From the NCBI RefSeq assembly GCF_051622035.1, contig NC_135364.1, forward strand, positions 992,001 to 1,056,000: a stretch of DNA of 64,000 bases, written 5' to 3'. A model generated the notes under the pieces. It saw nothing but the letters and a program-made list of their open reading frames with translations. It did no database searches and was not told where the DNA came from. How positions within the stretch are numbered: position 1 is the first letter of the stretch; every line of letters starts with the position of its first letter. Both the position numbers and the translations under genes were made by a program. This DNA comes from Arctopsyche grandis (lineage: Eukaryota > Arthropoda > Insecta > Trichoptera > Hydropsychidae). This document shows positions 34,510 to 45,407 of the stretch, piece after piece.

Positions 34510-36890
34510 TATGCTTGCTTATATTTACATACATATGTATATCTATGTAAATTAGATCTTACATTTTTTTCTGATTCTCTTGTAGCACGTACCAACATGA
34601 GTCCTTGAAGGATTTTTTTTATCAACTATTTTTTTGCTCTCTTGCTTTGTAGGACAATAGTAATTGACAATAGTGAACCATTTTTTGTAGGCAAAAGAAA
34701 CTTGTCCGCCAATCTCTGCTTATTACTAAAGGGCGGATAGGGAGCGTGCTTTTTCCAGGAATCAGGGCGTTTTGGGTCTATCTAAAAAAAAGGTTCGGCG
34801 AACCTTTAACAAAGCACCGCGAACAATTAACAATGAACGGCATGCTTCCGGTCCACTCACTACTTATTAGCTTGTCACGGGTGGGCAATAAATCGTTTCA
34901 ATAAGTTCTAGAACAAATTGTTAGACGAATCACATCATCTGTAGCCTGTAGGTTCCATTATTGAAGGGAGAATGTTTACATAGTCCTATGCTTATATAAA
35001 AAGATTAAATGTTGAACATCTTTTGACATTAGAATAGGACTTGTATAAGGTTGTTATATTACAAATAGTTAAAGAAAAGCAACTGAATGTATAAAGTTGT
35101 TCAACTTCCAAAACATTTCTTAATTCTTTCTACAATTTATCTAGTTTAGTGTAGTTTGTTGGAGGTTGAGTTTTTAAACAAAATTGTAGGATATGAGAAT
35201 CTGCTGGCCTACTCTTCATCATAATCAACGACGGCAGCTTATGATGTCAGATGCCAAAAGTTATACGACTATAATCCACTCGTAATATGATTGCTACTAT
35301 ATTATGCACATCCGGCTGACCTTTATTTGCTTGCATTTGAGCATCCCTGACGATAATCGGTTAAGTGGAGCTGGTTTGACCGCCGGCAGCCAAGAAGAGC
35401 TCGCAGCCAGCCAGAGCATAATGGCTTATTGTGTGCATCATGATTTATGTTCGCTCACCTTCTTCATCCATGCGATGGCGGCACGTCTTCCCCACCAGAC
35501 AATTGTGCGGCCAAAACCGTTCGCTACAACATCGTCAAGCCATCCATCATCGAGTGGCTCACCAACAAAGGCCCTCCACTTTCACACGAGGGACTTCGAC
35601 TCAATTTGTCCGGCCTTTATGCATTATATATTACGCGGGCTCGTAATTGGAATATCGTATTTCAAGTGCGCAAGCTATGTATATGGCAGTTGAATGGCAC
35701 ATCACGACCCAGAAGATTTAAATTGCTCCAAGGACCGTGTCCGCCGAGCCAGAGCTCTTGCTCCGAGGACCGAAGTATGTATTATCTCCTTGTCGTTTTG
35801 AGATCATTTGTCAACTCTAGCGCTATCGAAACGTTCATCCGCGCTCGTTGACAGGAGAGTTCGCCGTGTGCCATTCGTCTTCTGATCTCATCTCGTTTGA
35901 AACAAAACCCGGCCATTCAATCGTAATGAGAAATGATAGACTGTTGCAATTCCATGTCAGGACTTATCTCAGTCTAACTTCTTACATATGTATATGTATT
36001 TTGGCACTGGCAAAGCCTAAATGTCACAGTTACCTATGTACATATATTACTCATAGAATTATGTATGTGGTATCTTGGATTGGGTACGCTTCCAAATAAT
36101 TGCAGTTGAAAAATAATCTGTTGGGCGGGATGAATCTATACAATATATTAATAATTATTGTATGTATGTAGTACATACATATGTCCACGATTCCCATTTT
36201 AGACCCTAGTTTTGTTTGGAAAGGTCTAAAAGCCCTGGATTTAAGAACGAGTGCGTTCGTCCGCCACGAAAAGCTACAGTTTTATACTTTGGAAGGGCTC
36301 AAAGATCCTATACAACATCGATTTATTGTGTTTATTCACAACGCATAGTTTTATACTTCAAACAATCAAATTTGGTATACTATCCGACTACATACATTCA
36401 TATAAATAATGCTAAAACTTAAGACTATTTTGAAGGAATAGGTTCTTTGAAGATTTTTCTTATATTTGGATGCAAGTTTTATTAAGTAAGACTATTGCTT
36501 TTCCCCCAACTTGTGTGGGCTCGAGCAACGCTATGTAGTTCTGATATAAAAATCGGTGTTTGTCCGCTATGCTATTTAGTGGCATCGTATTTTGTATAAT
36601 TGTATATTATATACAAATTCGGTGTAAAACATAACGGTTTTTGGAATCAGGGCTCTGTATCAAAGTTCCTCATATGAAATTTTGAAGCCCTTTACATCCG
36701 AAATGCATATTTTTTTGTTTGTGATGTTTATTGAGCTTTTATTACCCCCAACATTAGAAATTCTTATCAACATGAAGAAATTTGATCATTGATATAAAAG
36801 GTAAAATACAAAATGCAATGAAACTACTTTCATAATTAGGATAGTATATAAAATAAAGTTTACATATAATACTATAACATATAGATTGAG
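34510..36890. other. Intergenic DNA with a GC-richer unique block at 35.34-35.70 kb
   Basis: 35340-35700 has overlapping open frames in several phases on the plus strand, which suggests low stop density from composition rather than one gene. It includes TTTATGCATTATATATTACG and homeodomain-like TAATTG. No domain is recognised. The rest is AT-rich without structure. Confidence 0.3.
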
Positions 36891-36895
36891 TGATT

Positions 36896-37170
36896 TGTCA
36901 ACCACTGGTTTACTAGCGCGATCAACTGATTTCGCGTTCGCGCCAAAAATGCCTCGGCGTATAAACGCGCTGTATATAACAGCCAATAAGGTCTCGCTAC
37001 ACATCGACCAATGATCTCTCAGTACGGAAAGTACCCGATGGATATAAATATTCAGCGGTTTTGATTCGTGCTTTATTCGGAGTTGGCTGGTCGACGTATA
37101 AAGAGCAATAAACCAACTCTACATAGTACTACTGCTGCGTCTTTCACTCCGATCTCAGAAACCCGTTTAG
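36896..37170 (+). repeat. Possible solo LTR
   Basis: TGTCAACCACTGG opens the segment. TATATAAC, GATATAAATATTC and GTATAAAGAGCAATAAACC look like a promoter with a poly(A) signal close behind, followed by CTGCTGCGTCTTTCACTCCG. This order fits U3-R-U5. I see no flanking duplication or second copy, so it is tentative. Confidence 0.3.
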
Positions 37171-37279
37171 ACGTTTACGCCGAATCACATAAATACATAC
37201 TTGAAGTGACAGTAAATAGAATCCCTAATCTAGTTTTTTTTTACTTTATCTATGTACGTAGTAACAATAGATGAAGTTT

Positions 37280-38440
37280 TGTGATCATGCGAAAATTCGA
37301 ACTCGAGATTTTGACTGATTCGAACTCAGAATCGATTACTGATCACGTTTTAATGATCTAGAAAAAATGTGTGTGTGTGTCTGTGTGTGTGTTTGTGTGT
37401 GTGTCTGTGTACTTTGGGGATTTTTTCAACACCGTTAGTCCTATCGAACCGAAACTTAGTATCGGTTAATGAAATTCTTATAGACACTACGTGAATTTTT
37501 TTCAAATTTTTAAGTTGACCGGAAATGGTACCTTCCCTTATAGGTGTCCTCTTTTTTTAAGTTTTTGAATTCGATTTTCTCCCAAACTATTAACTGATTT
37601 TTTTTTTACATGTACTAGAAATAAAATTTTTTATAATTTTATATTTTTTAAATATTTTTATCTGAACCGGAAGTAGTACTTTTACTCTAGAGAATCGAGG
37701 TTTTTTATGTTTTTCTCAAAAGCCTTTTGATTTATCGAACTGAAATTTCATATCGATCAGTTTAAGCTCAATACCAAGTTATGTATAAAATTTGGTAAGC
37801 GTCCGTCGACCGGAAGTGGCAGTTTACTCTTGTTCGATTTGTCTTCCACTATTTTTTTCGACCCCTTTAACATGTGTGGTCTTCACGAAAAAATTCAAGT
37901 ATAATTCTTGTATCAATGTGATTAAAATAAAAAAAAAATCACTAAATTTAATAAACCGGAAGTGGGATTTTTTCCCTTCCGGAAGTATCCGGAAGGAAGG
38001 TCAAAAATGTTGTCGCCTGGATCCTGACCACACCCCTGAACGTATTAAGCTGAAAATTTATACTTATATTCTTTATGTACTAACTTAGATTTGGTAACGT
38101 TTTGGTCAGAATTCGTAAACCGGAAGTAGTATTTTTTTTAAAAACAATATTTCATTATTTTATTTTGACCTTTTAAATTACTTTTATCCTCTTGATATTA
38201 AATGTGTATAATAATTATACTGATTTTAAATAATTAAAAAAATTTGAACAAAATCCGCCAACCGGAAGTAGAAATTTTGTCTTGTGCAAGTATTTGCATA
38301 TATTTGCGCTCAATTTGTATCGCTATCATAGTTATTAGTTCAATATCGAATTTTGTTTTGTAACCTTCTTATATTCCTCAAATACATAGATAAAGTCATG
38401 GGTTGGTCACACCCGAATTTTTTTTATTCCAATTTACATT
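37280..38440 (+). mobile_element. Long copy of the CCGGAAGT-family Helitron-like repeat
   Basis: The longest copy carries at least six CCGGAAGT blocks (near 37667, 37811, 37956, 37979, 38119, 38261) spaced 20-160 bp. It also has a (GT)n tract near 37370-37410 and a TTGGTCACACCC stretch near the right end. The CTAG terminus seen in the 27.7-kb copy is absent. No credible protein is encoded. Confidence 0.55.
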
Positions 38441-38659
38441 AAAAAATATCTCAATATTATATTATAAGTGCACTTTAAAGCCCCGCCACAAATCGATTAC
38501 GATATCACCGTTGGTTAACCTTTAATATTGAACGTATGCACTCAAGAATAATTTGAACAGGTACTCGATTCCTTCTCTTATCGTTTCAACAATGAGCACA
38601 AATCAGACGTGGGCGGTTATGATATCCTCACGTGCTCGTGAAACGTATATATTTAAGGA

Positions 38660-38711
38660 TGCTGTTGTTGTTCACCTGTCGTACAAGCAGAGACAGTGAA
38701 CAACAACAGCA
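38660..38711. other. 52-nt near-perfect hairpin
   Basis: TGCTGTTGTTGTTCAC (16 bp) pairs perfectly with GTGAACAACAACAGCA and continues as TGTC/GACA after one bulged C, around a GTACAAGCAGA-type loop. It could be a foldback relic or a transcribed hairpin. Confidence 0.5.
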
Positions 38712-39639
38712 GAATAATACAATGTGTATACTTTATAAACTGCCCATTGACTTTTGTAAAATTCAAATGCGTATTTTGGATTATCAAGATCAAGACTGAC
38801 ATGTGTATGAAAATGTTCCCGCTCAAGAGCGGGAAAGCAAAAAATTGTCTATAGACTCATTTGAGTGCTCCCCTCCACGGAAATCTTTAGTAAAAGGCGA
38901 AAGATTTATTCGTATTGAAGGGAAACCAGAGTAACTTTAGCTGACTGTTGGCGAATATATATACAGGAGTTTAACGCTAAGTATTGCACAATTTATTGGC
39001 AACTAGCGACATCTATCGAATTGTACACTTACTATGCATATCTAAAACTACAAGCAGTGCAAGCTTGCCCTTATGCATTTACATTTTTTTATTGTAAGAA
39101 TAAAAGTCAAGAGATTATGGATGTAGTTACAAATGTATAAGACCGTTACGGAAGTAGTAACGAAAAATGCTTGCTGTTTTTTTTTAAATTTATTTTATTT
39201 AATAGCTATCTCTTTTGCGGTAATTAGATTATTAGTCACATCACGATCGCCCAAAAGACAATTTTTGTCATGAATACCGCGAATACGGAATATTTGGCAT
39301 TCGATTTGTTAGTATGATAGTTATCGTTAGTATGATGAACTTTTCGGCTGCCGTTCAGATGCTCCGTTATAGAGATTTTAGTGACTTTTGGGCGAGCGCT
39401 TTGTGACCAATAATCACCGAACCCTTTTTTGCATATTTTTGGTGTAGTGGGGCCGAAGCAGGCCAGAGTGACATTTCGGCACTTTTTTTCTAAGCCGTGA
39501 TGCACTCAGTTACTTTTTTAAATTAGAAATTTTGAGTAAAATTTTGGCCTCAAATATTGATTTTCATACAAAATCGTGCTTTTATTTCGAAATTCGCAAA
39601 ACAGGAAAAAAATCGGCTTCTATTGATAGATTATATATA

Positions 39640-40030
39640 GAGTTTTAATTCATCTATGTACGTAGTAACAATAAAAACTCAAATTTTTTGAAAATATTTT
39701 TACCTCAACCGGAAGTTCTCTAGAAAATCGAGGTTTTTTATGTTTTTCTCAGAACCCTTTCAATGTATTGGTCTGAAATTTCATATCTCAAAGTTTAAGA
39801 TTAATAAAAAGTGATATATAATATTTTGTGAACGCCCGTTAACCGGTTCTTTCACTATCATTTTTGACCCTTTAAAACTATGCATATTCACGAGAAAATT
39901 CAAGTATTATTCTTGCATCAATGGGATAAAAATCATAAAACTTAATAAACCGGAAGTGGAATTTTTTCCCCTTACAAAAGTCAAAAATGTTGTGACCACA
40001 CGATTTTTTTCACACGACTCGGGTCAAAAA
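39640..40030 (+). repeat. Fragment of the CCGGAAGT-family repeat
   Basis: It aligns to 37620-38030, with CCGGAAGT near 39707 and 39951 and the same flanking phrase AATAAACCGGAAGTGG. It is truncated on both sides. Confidence 0.55.
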
Positions 40031-40613
40031 CCCTTTTGTTTAAAATTGAAGTCAATAATCTCCATCTTATAGTTACGGTCAAATTTTTTCTCCAAGACGA
40101 AGGATTTGACATGCATTTTTTCTGATGCAACGTGTGAAAAATATTTGAGAGCCACTGGTTTAATTTTTATGAGCTTAAATCTTCAGAAATATTCAATATT
40201 TGTTAAATTACAGATGAATATGTGCTTTACTTTATTTTTAATTATTGAAAAATATTGATACCGTCAATTTTGAATTAATTTTATAAATTCAAAATCGTAT
40301 TATTTAACAAGAAACATTATAAGAAATGACATGTAAAAATTCCTGAATTGAATACATTTTTGTGTAATTATAATTACATATGATTTAATATTTATTATAC
40401 TTTGGCCACTTTCTTATTGATCAATTGATATGGATAATATTATTTATTTATGTAAGAATAGCTTGATGGCTAATTAATAAATCGATAAATAAACATAAAA
40501 TATTCACAAAAAAATAAAATATATTTTGAGAAGTTGTTGCATATGTATTTATTCAAACATTTAGATACAAAAAAGTTTGTTTTAAATACATTTATTGATT
40601 ATTTTATAAATCA

Positions 40614-40619
40614 TTTATT
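40614..40619 (-). terminator. Poly(A) signal AATAAA of the Kelch-like gene
   Basis: AATAAA on the minus strand lies 35-40 bases after the TGA stop (40656-40654). A second copy is at 40596-40591. The 3' UTR would therefore be very short. Confidence 0.55.
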
Positions 40620-40653
40620 TTCAAATATCTAATACTAAAAAAACTGCAGTCTA

Positions 40654-43016
40654 TCAAATAATCGAATCATATGGAATGACATGTGCAATCGCATAACGTC
40701 TCTCTCTGCTAAGAGTTTTTGAGGCTTTCCAAGATTTGCTTGTCTCATCGTATTCCCAAACATCACGACTCGAATTTCCACCTGAAAATCACAACAATAA
40801 GTTAATTCTACGCATAATTAAGCATATAAATTCAAATTAATTGACATGAAAAAACTCACCCATGCTAAGTATTTTATTTTGGAAACAGCAGAGACTGATC
40901 GTTTCTACAGGTTTCGGTAGTTTGGTGAATGCTGTCCACAGATTTGCATTCGGATCGTAATACTCGACACTGTCTAATTCAGTCAAATTAGTAGAAGTTT
41001 GCCAAATATTGCCACTAGTGACTAAATATGTATCACTTATCAGCAATTTACAGCCACCAGCGACGAAAAGCTTTCCTTTGAATGCGACGCTCTAAAAATG
41101 GTGAAATCAAAATTAAGTTAATTTTATTTGGAAAGTTTTATATTATTTGCGATAGTTGTTAATACAATTAATTTTGATATTCACCGAATGTCTTTCTCTT
41201 TCCTGAATCATCTGAGCGCGGAAAGTCCAAGAATTGGTCTCTACTGAATACATCTGCACCTTATTCGTTGATATACTTTTTCCATTTTTACGTGTAAGAC
41301 CGCCTGTTACAAATATTTTGCCATCGATGACAGAAGCACTATGAAAACTAACAGCCACCAATAATGGAGAGATGATCTCCCAATTCCCGGTCTTGCTGTT
41401 CCACCTAATCGAAATCAATAAGCGTTAACTTTTATGTCAATCGATCTCATGAAATGATTGCAATTTAATCACCTTTCTACAGAATTTGTAGGTCCAGAAC
41501 CACCAATGGCGTAGACATCAGCGGATGAATTACGACGAAGTGTCACTGCTGAGAAAATATAACGAGCTTGATTTAAAGGCTTCAATGGATGTTTCTGGCC
41601 GCTTTTCAAATCAATGTATTCCACCTGAAAACAATTTGTTATATTCCAATTTCTCTAAACAAGTACTCCATAACACGGGAAAACGTTACTGAAGTCACTA
41701 ATTCATTTGAAGAATTCTTTCCGCCGATGATAACGATCCAATCTCCCAAGACGACAGACGCAAAATGATACTTATTAATTCCAATGTTTTTGAATAGAGT
41801 CCAACTTTTATTTAGTTCGTCATAAATATCGATGGTATTTGCCGTCTGTAAACACGTTATGCGATAAAATAATTAATTTACAATCCAATCAAAATATTTT
41901 ACCTGTGATATAAAACTCACATCTAAATTAGACCCCCCAACCAATGCCATTTTTTTTTCTTTTTTTCTACGAGGGGTCTCTCTTTGCATGGTAGATTTGT
42001 CAATCTTGTCTTTAAATTCTTGTCTAAGAGAAGTCATACACTCAGCACACGAATGACAGAACGTTATTACTTCATCGATAAAAAACTGAAAACATTACAC
42101 TTTATTCGAATGAATTTTAAACAAAAAAATCTGTAACATTCAATTATTCTCAAATACCTCTATCGAGAGCAAGGATAACCTCACGGATTTCATCACCTGT
42201 GCAAATTTATTTTTACGGTTCGCATCATCATATATTACCCACAATTTCACAGCATTGAATACGTCTTCTTCTGAAAGCACGTTCAAATAATTCGATTTCA
42301 AGATTTTGATCACGGTGGAGGCTGGCAGTTTGAGAAAATCTTGTGTTTTGTGCAGCTAAAACAAAATTGGAATTGAAAAATATTTAAGCGACACATTTTT
42401 TAAAAGCTTTTTTATATAATCAACACTCACTGTATTGAAATTTTCCTGGGTCAAATCCATTGCTCTCGTCTTCAATTCGGAATCATTCGTTAATCTCAAA
42501 ACTTCCAGGCAATTAGAAAGATCGACCGTTTCATATCGCGGTGGAATTTTTACTTCGAGTCGATTGGCTAGCTCGATTAACTTTTCGTAGTGATTGTCGT
42601 CTATACCTAAAATTATAATTCAGATTATTAAATTTAATGACCAAAACAAGCATTTTGAATTGAATATTTTAGATAATTAATTCGGACTTATTTCTCCAGT
42701 GTAACAATACTTCAGGATTCCGTCGATAACGTCGAAGTCAAAAGGGGAAAAAACCTCACTCAATTTATCTTTGTTTCTCTCAAAGAATTCGCTGCACGCC
42801 GATAACACAATCAAGTGCACGTAGAATCTGCAATTATGAAAAATAACGATTAGACTGACAAAAAAATTTGTATTGAATTATTTTTGGATTCGAATGAAGA
42901 TACCTCTGGCCTCGAACAGTAAAAATGGAGTCGCATTTTTTATTTTCTTTCATGGCATCATACAAATGTTCCACCCGTTTTGCAGCAAAATCGGACTTTG
43001 CCTTCACTACAAACAT
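40654..43016 (-). CDS. Kelch-like (BTB-BACK-Kelch) Cullin-3 adaptor, 10 coding exons
   Basis: I assembled the protein by hand from coding exons 43016-42904, 42827-42688, 42606-42431, 42355-42158, 42085-41903, 41845-41690, 41624-41473, 41404-41185, 41091-40860 and 40781-40654. All introns are GT-AG, 57-93 bp, and all phases agree, giving 565 residues (family usually 550-620). Residues about 27-105 form a BTB domain (motifs DSIFTVRGQRF, VLSACSEFF, GILKYCYTGEIS). A BACK domain follows (about 140-210; LPASTVIKILKSNYLNVLSE). Six Kelch blades from about 255 show GG pairs (ALVGG, VIIGG, AIGG, FVTGG, FVAGG, SMGG) and downstream W residues (SWTLF, NWEII, SWTF, LWTAF, SWKAS). Family knowledge: such proteins dimerise by BTB, bind Cul3 and present substrates for ubiquitination through the Kelch propeller. 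The BTB is somewhat short and its usual H-R pocket reads H-L, so it may be diverged. The KLHL orthologue is not identifiable here. No frameshift or stop is seen, so the gene looks functional. Confidence 0.93.
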
Positions 43017-43121
43017 CTTGTTTCTGATTTTCTCTTAGATTTATTCTGAAAAAAAATTGAAAATTACACATTATAAATACGGTAGAAATACAAGTGCCAA
43101 GCATAATAAAGTCAGACTTAC

Positions 43122-43158
43122 CAATTGGACAGAATAGCAGCGAATGATCTGGAGCACT
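43122..43158 (-). other. Non-coding first exon (5' UTR) of the Kelch-like gene
   Basis: A strong donor (G|GTAAGT) lies at 43121-43116. It pairs with a pyrimidine-rich acceptor ending at 43046, just upstream of the ATG exon (5' UTR part 43045-43017). The intron is 76 bp, the same size as the coding introns. The exon start is placed at the presumed initiator at 43158. The exact start is inferred; the splice sites are seen. Confidence 0.65.
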
Positions 43159-43188
43159 GTCATTCTGCGGTTTTTTATAGCTTTTATA
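43155..43188 (-). promoter_or_regulatory. Core promoter of the Kelch-like gene: TATA box plus initiator
   Basis: On the minus strand TATAAAAG lies at 43188-43181. An ACAGTG initiator-like site, close to the arthropod TCAGT type, has its A at 43158, 30 bases after the first T of the TATA box. This is the canonical spacing and sits directly upstream of the strong 5' UTR donor. A second weaker match, CTATAAAAAA, overlaps just downstream. Confidence 0.6.
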
Positions 43189-43199
43189 TCACGATAGAT

Positions 43200-44600
43200 A
43201 AGGATATCTCAACCCATTTATTTACTGAGACCAACAATTTAAAATTAATTTTTTTTTTCATAAATGCCATATTGCCATGACAGGTGACCCTAAAGCGATA
43301 CTACATATTACCAACATACGGGGAATATATAAGAGAACTTAAGTTTAGATAGTATTCACTAGTGGGACTTAATTTCGAATTCTTTTCACTTAAAATTAAA
43401 TATACACATTCACTAGGTACATCTTAGCTTTAATTACAATACTTGGCCCTTTGTATAGGAAACATTTTGATCTTTAATTTAGATAAAATTGTGAAAGTAA
43501 TACGAACTTTTAATTTAATAGTTTAATAGTTGGAAATTAAATGTTTTAAGATATTTTGGGAGAAAGATGACATTATTTTATGTTTAAAAATTAGTTATCA
43601 AGGGTCATATGGAAAATGTGGTTGTTTTAAGACTCATTTTATTAGGAAAAATACAATCACGATAATAAAAATGTACACAGCATAAAACGTAACGTATTAT
43701 ATTTTTTAAATAACCAAAAATATTGATTTATGAAATTTCAAATGATTGAATTATAAGTGCGATATTCATTCACGTCTTTTGCAGTAAAAAAGAGATTTTT
43801 TTAAAACGAACATAGAGTTACAGGGTTGATGCTAGATTGTTTACAAGGATGTGTTATTATACCACAGAAAAACATGTTTTTACAAAATTATATTTACAAT
43901 AATATTGAAAAACAATATTATATGAAAACCGCATAAAAATAACCACTCATCCGATATTAAAATAATCGTCTTCTCACAAATGAAATACGTTTTGGAATTA
44001 AAAATACGATCATCGATAATGGAATTCGACAAACTACTCAAATCCGCCATGCATTTTTTGCACTCAAAAGGAATACGTACGTAATTAACCAGAATTTAAA
44101 GTTAGTGATTAATGAGAATTGATTAAAAACTGCAAAATTTATTTTTTTCAAGACAATTTCAATGATATTGTAAAACCGCAGAAAAAAACAACTGACTTTT
44201 GATAATAAAACCAGAATTGTTTATACTGATTTCAACTCTACGTACATATGTATAAGATTATACTTGGCAATGCTTGGCCAGACTATCGGCGCCCACTCTT
44301 TTTATTTGTTGCTAAACTTATTTTTATTTGTTGTTATTATTATTAAACACGTGTAAAACGCAACGAAACAATCCTTGAAATGATTTGATAAACTAAGACC
44401 ATTATTTTTTCCAATCGAAAAAAGTTTTCATGCTGATACAAATCGAGACATCTTACAAGGTTTATGCAATTTCATTTGACTTATCTTAGTTTGTATGTGT
44501 GTGTGGAGGAGGGGGGGGGGGTTTAAATTAGTATTACATGGCGCATCTACATAACTAAAAGAAGTGGATCCTAGGATGTCGACCGAATGTGCAGAAACAG
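43200..44600. other. AT-rich DNA upstream of the Kelch-like gene
   Basis: I see no repeat boundary or gene. A poly-G run lies near 44507-44520. Confidence 0.35.
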
Positions 44601-44607
44601 ACACTAT

Positions 44608-45040
44608 TTAATAATAATAATAATAATAATAACTTTTATTCCAGACGATAGGAGAATAGTGTAATCCCCAACGCCCATATAAATCATAATTATTGATAAT
44701 ATAGATAATAAATACAATATTATTGAAAAATAATAAAAAAAAACATAAATAAATATATAAATAATAATAATAATAAGAATAATTAATTGATTAATCAATT
44801 TAATGTATATTTAAGGCGGTCATACATTGAAGAATGCAAATGTACATACATACATTGAAGAATGCAAATGTACATACATTGAAGAATGCAAATGTGAAGA
44901 TGGAGCAACAAGAAGACAATTAGGCGATAAAAATATACGAAGACGTAGAGAGGCAGTTCTCATCCTGAGAATGGCCTCAAAGTGAGGCACATGCCCATCC
45001 ACAAACATTTGCGACGCGCTGCAGCCCTTAGGTAGCCTGA
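44608..45040 (-). mobile_element. 3' end of a 5'-truncated LINE
   Basis: On the minus strand, an ORF2 C-terminal peptide (HVPHFEAILRMRTASLRLRI then FLSPN) lies near 45000-44900. A 3' UTR follows, then GCGTTGGGGATTACACTATT near 44673-44654, and a (TTA)n tail at 44633-44608. A short tandem repeat lies within the 3' UTR. No RT catalytic region is present. Confidence 0.5.
44824..44896. repeat. Three-unit minisatellite
   Basis: CATTGAAGAATGCAAATGTA occurs three times at spacings of about 30 and 26 bp. Confidence 0.85.
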
Positions 45041-45158
45041 AGAGAGAACGTTAGCAGTTGTTATATTGTAACTTTATCTTCCTCATCGTCTCCCGTTTGT
45101 ATCTGGTCCATAGTTCTCTAGTATAGAGGCTAGTACAAAAGGACATATATTACTATTA

Positions 45159-45347
45159 GGGCGAAATCACACAGCGTGGTATGCGGTATGTGGTACGTCG
45201 ACAAGTTCTCCTATATTTCTTAACGATCACTGTCAAGGAAGGATAAATAAAACCATACAATTTGACCAGGTATGCCACATTTTTTATATATGTTTAAGAC
45301 TATCCAAAAAAAAAACGTCCCACATACCGCGCTGTGTGATTTCGCCC
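45159..45347. mobile_element. PIF/Harbinger-type MITE, intact
   Basis: The inverted ends are GGGCGAAATCACACAGCG (45159) and its complement ending at 45347. TTA is duplicated at 45156-45158 and 45348-45350. It is 189 bp without coding capacity. Confidence 0.8.
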
Positions 45348-45407
45348 TTATAGTATTACAGACATACTATTTGAGTTGGTCCGAGTACACATGTACATAC
45401 ATACATA

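Noticed and set aside
35304..35851. Three overlapping plus-strand frames of 71-134 codons
   Set aside because: All three phases are open through the same bases, so stop scarcity is compositional. No family resemblance and no splice-supported extension.
41143..41184. Extension of the exon 8 frame into the following intron of the Kelch-like gene
   Set aside because: The frame reads through a GT donor into intron sequence; the Kelch pattern continues only in the next exon at 41091.
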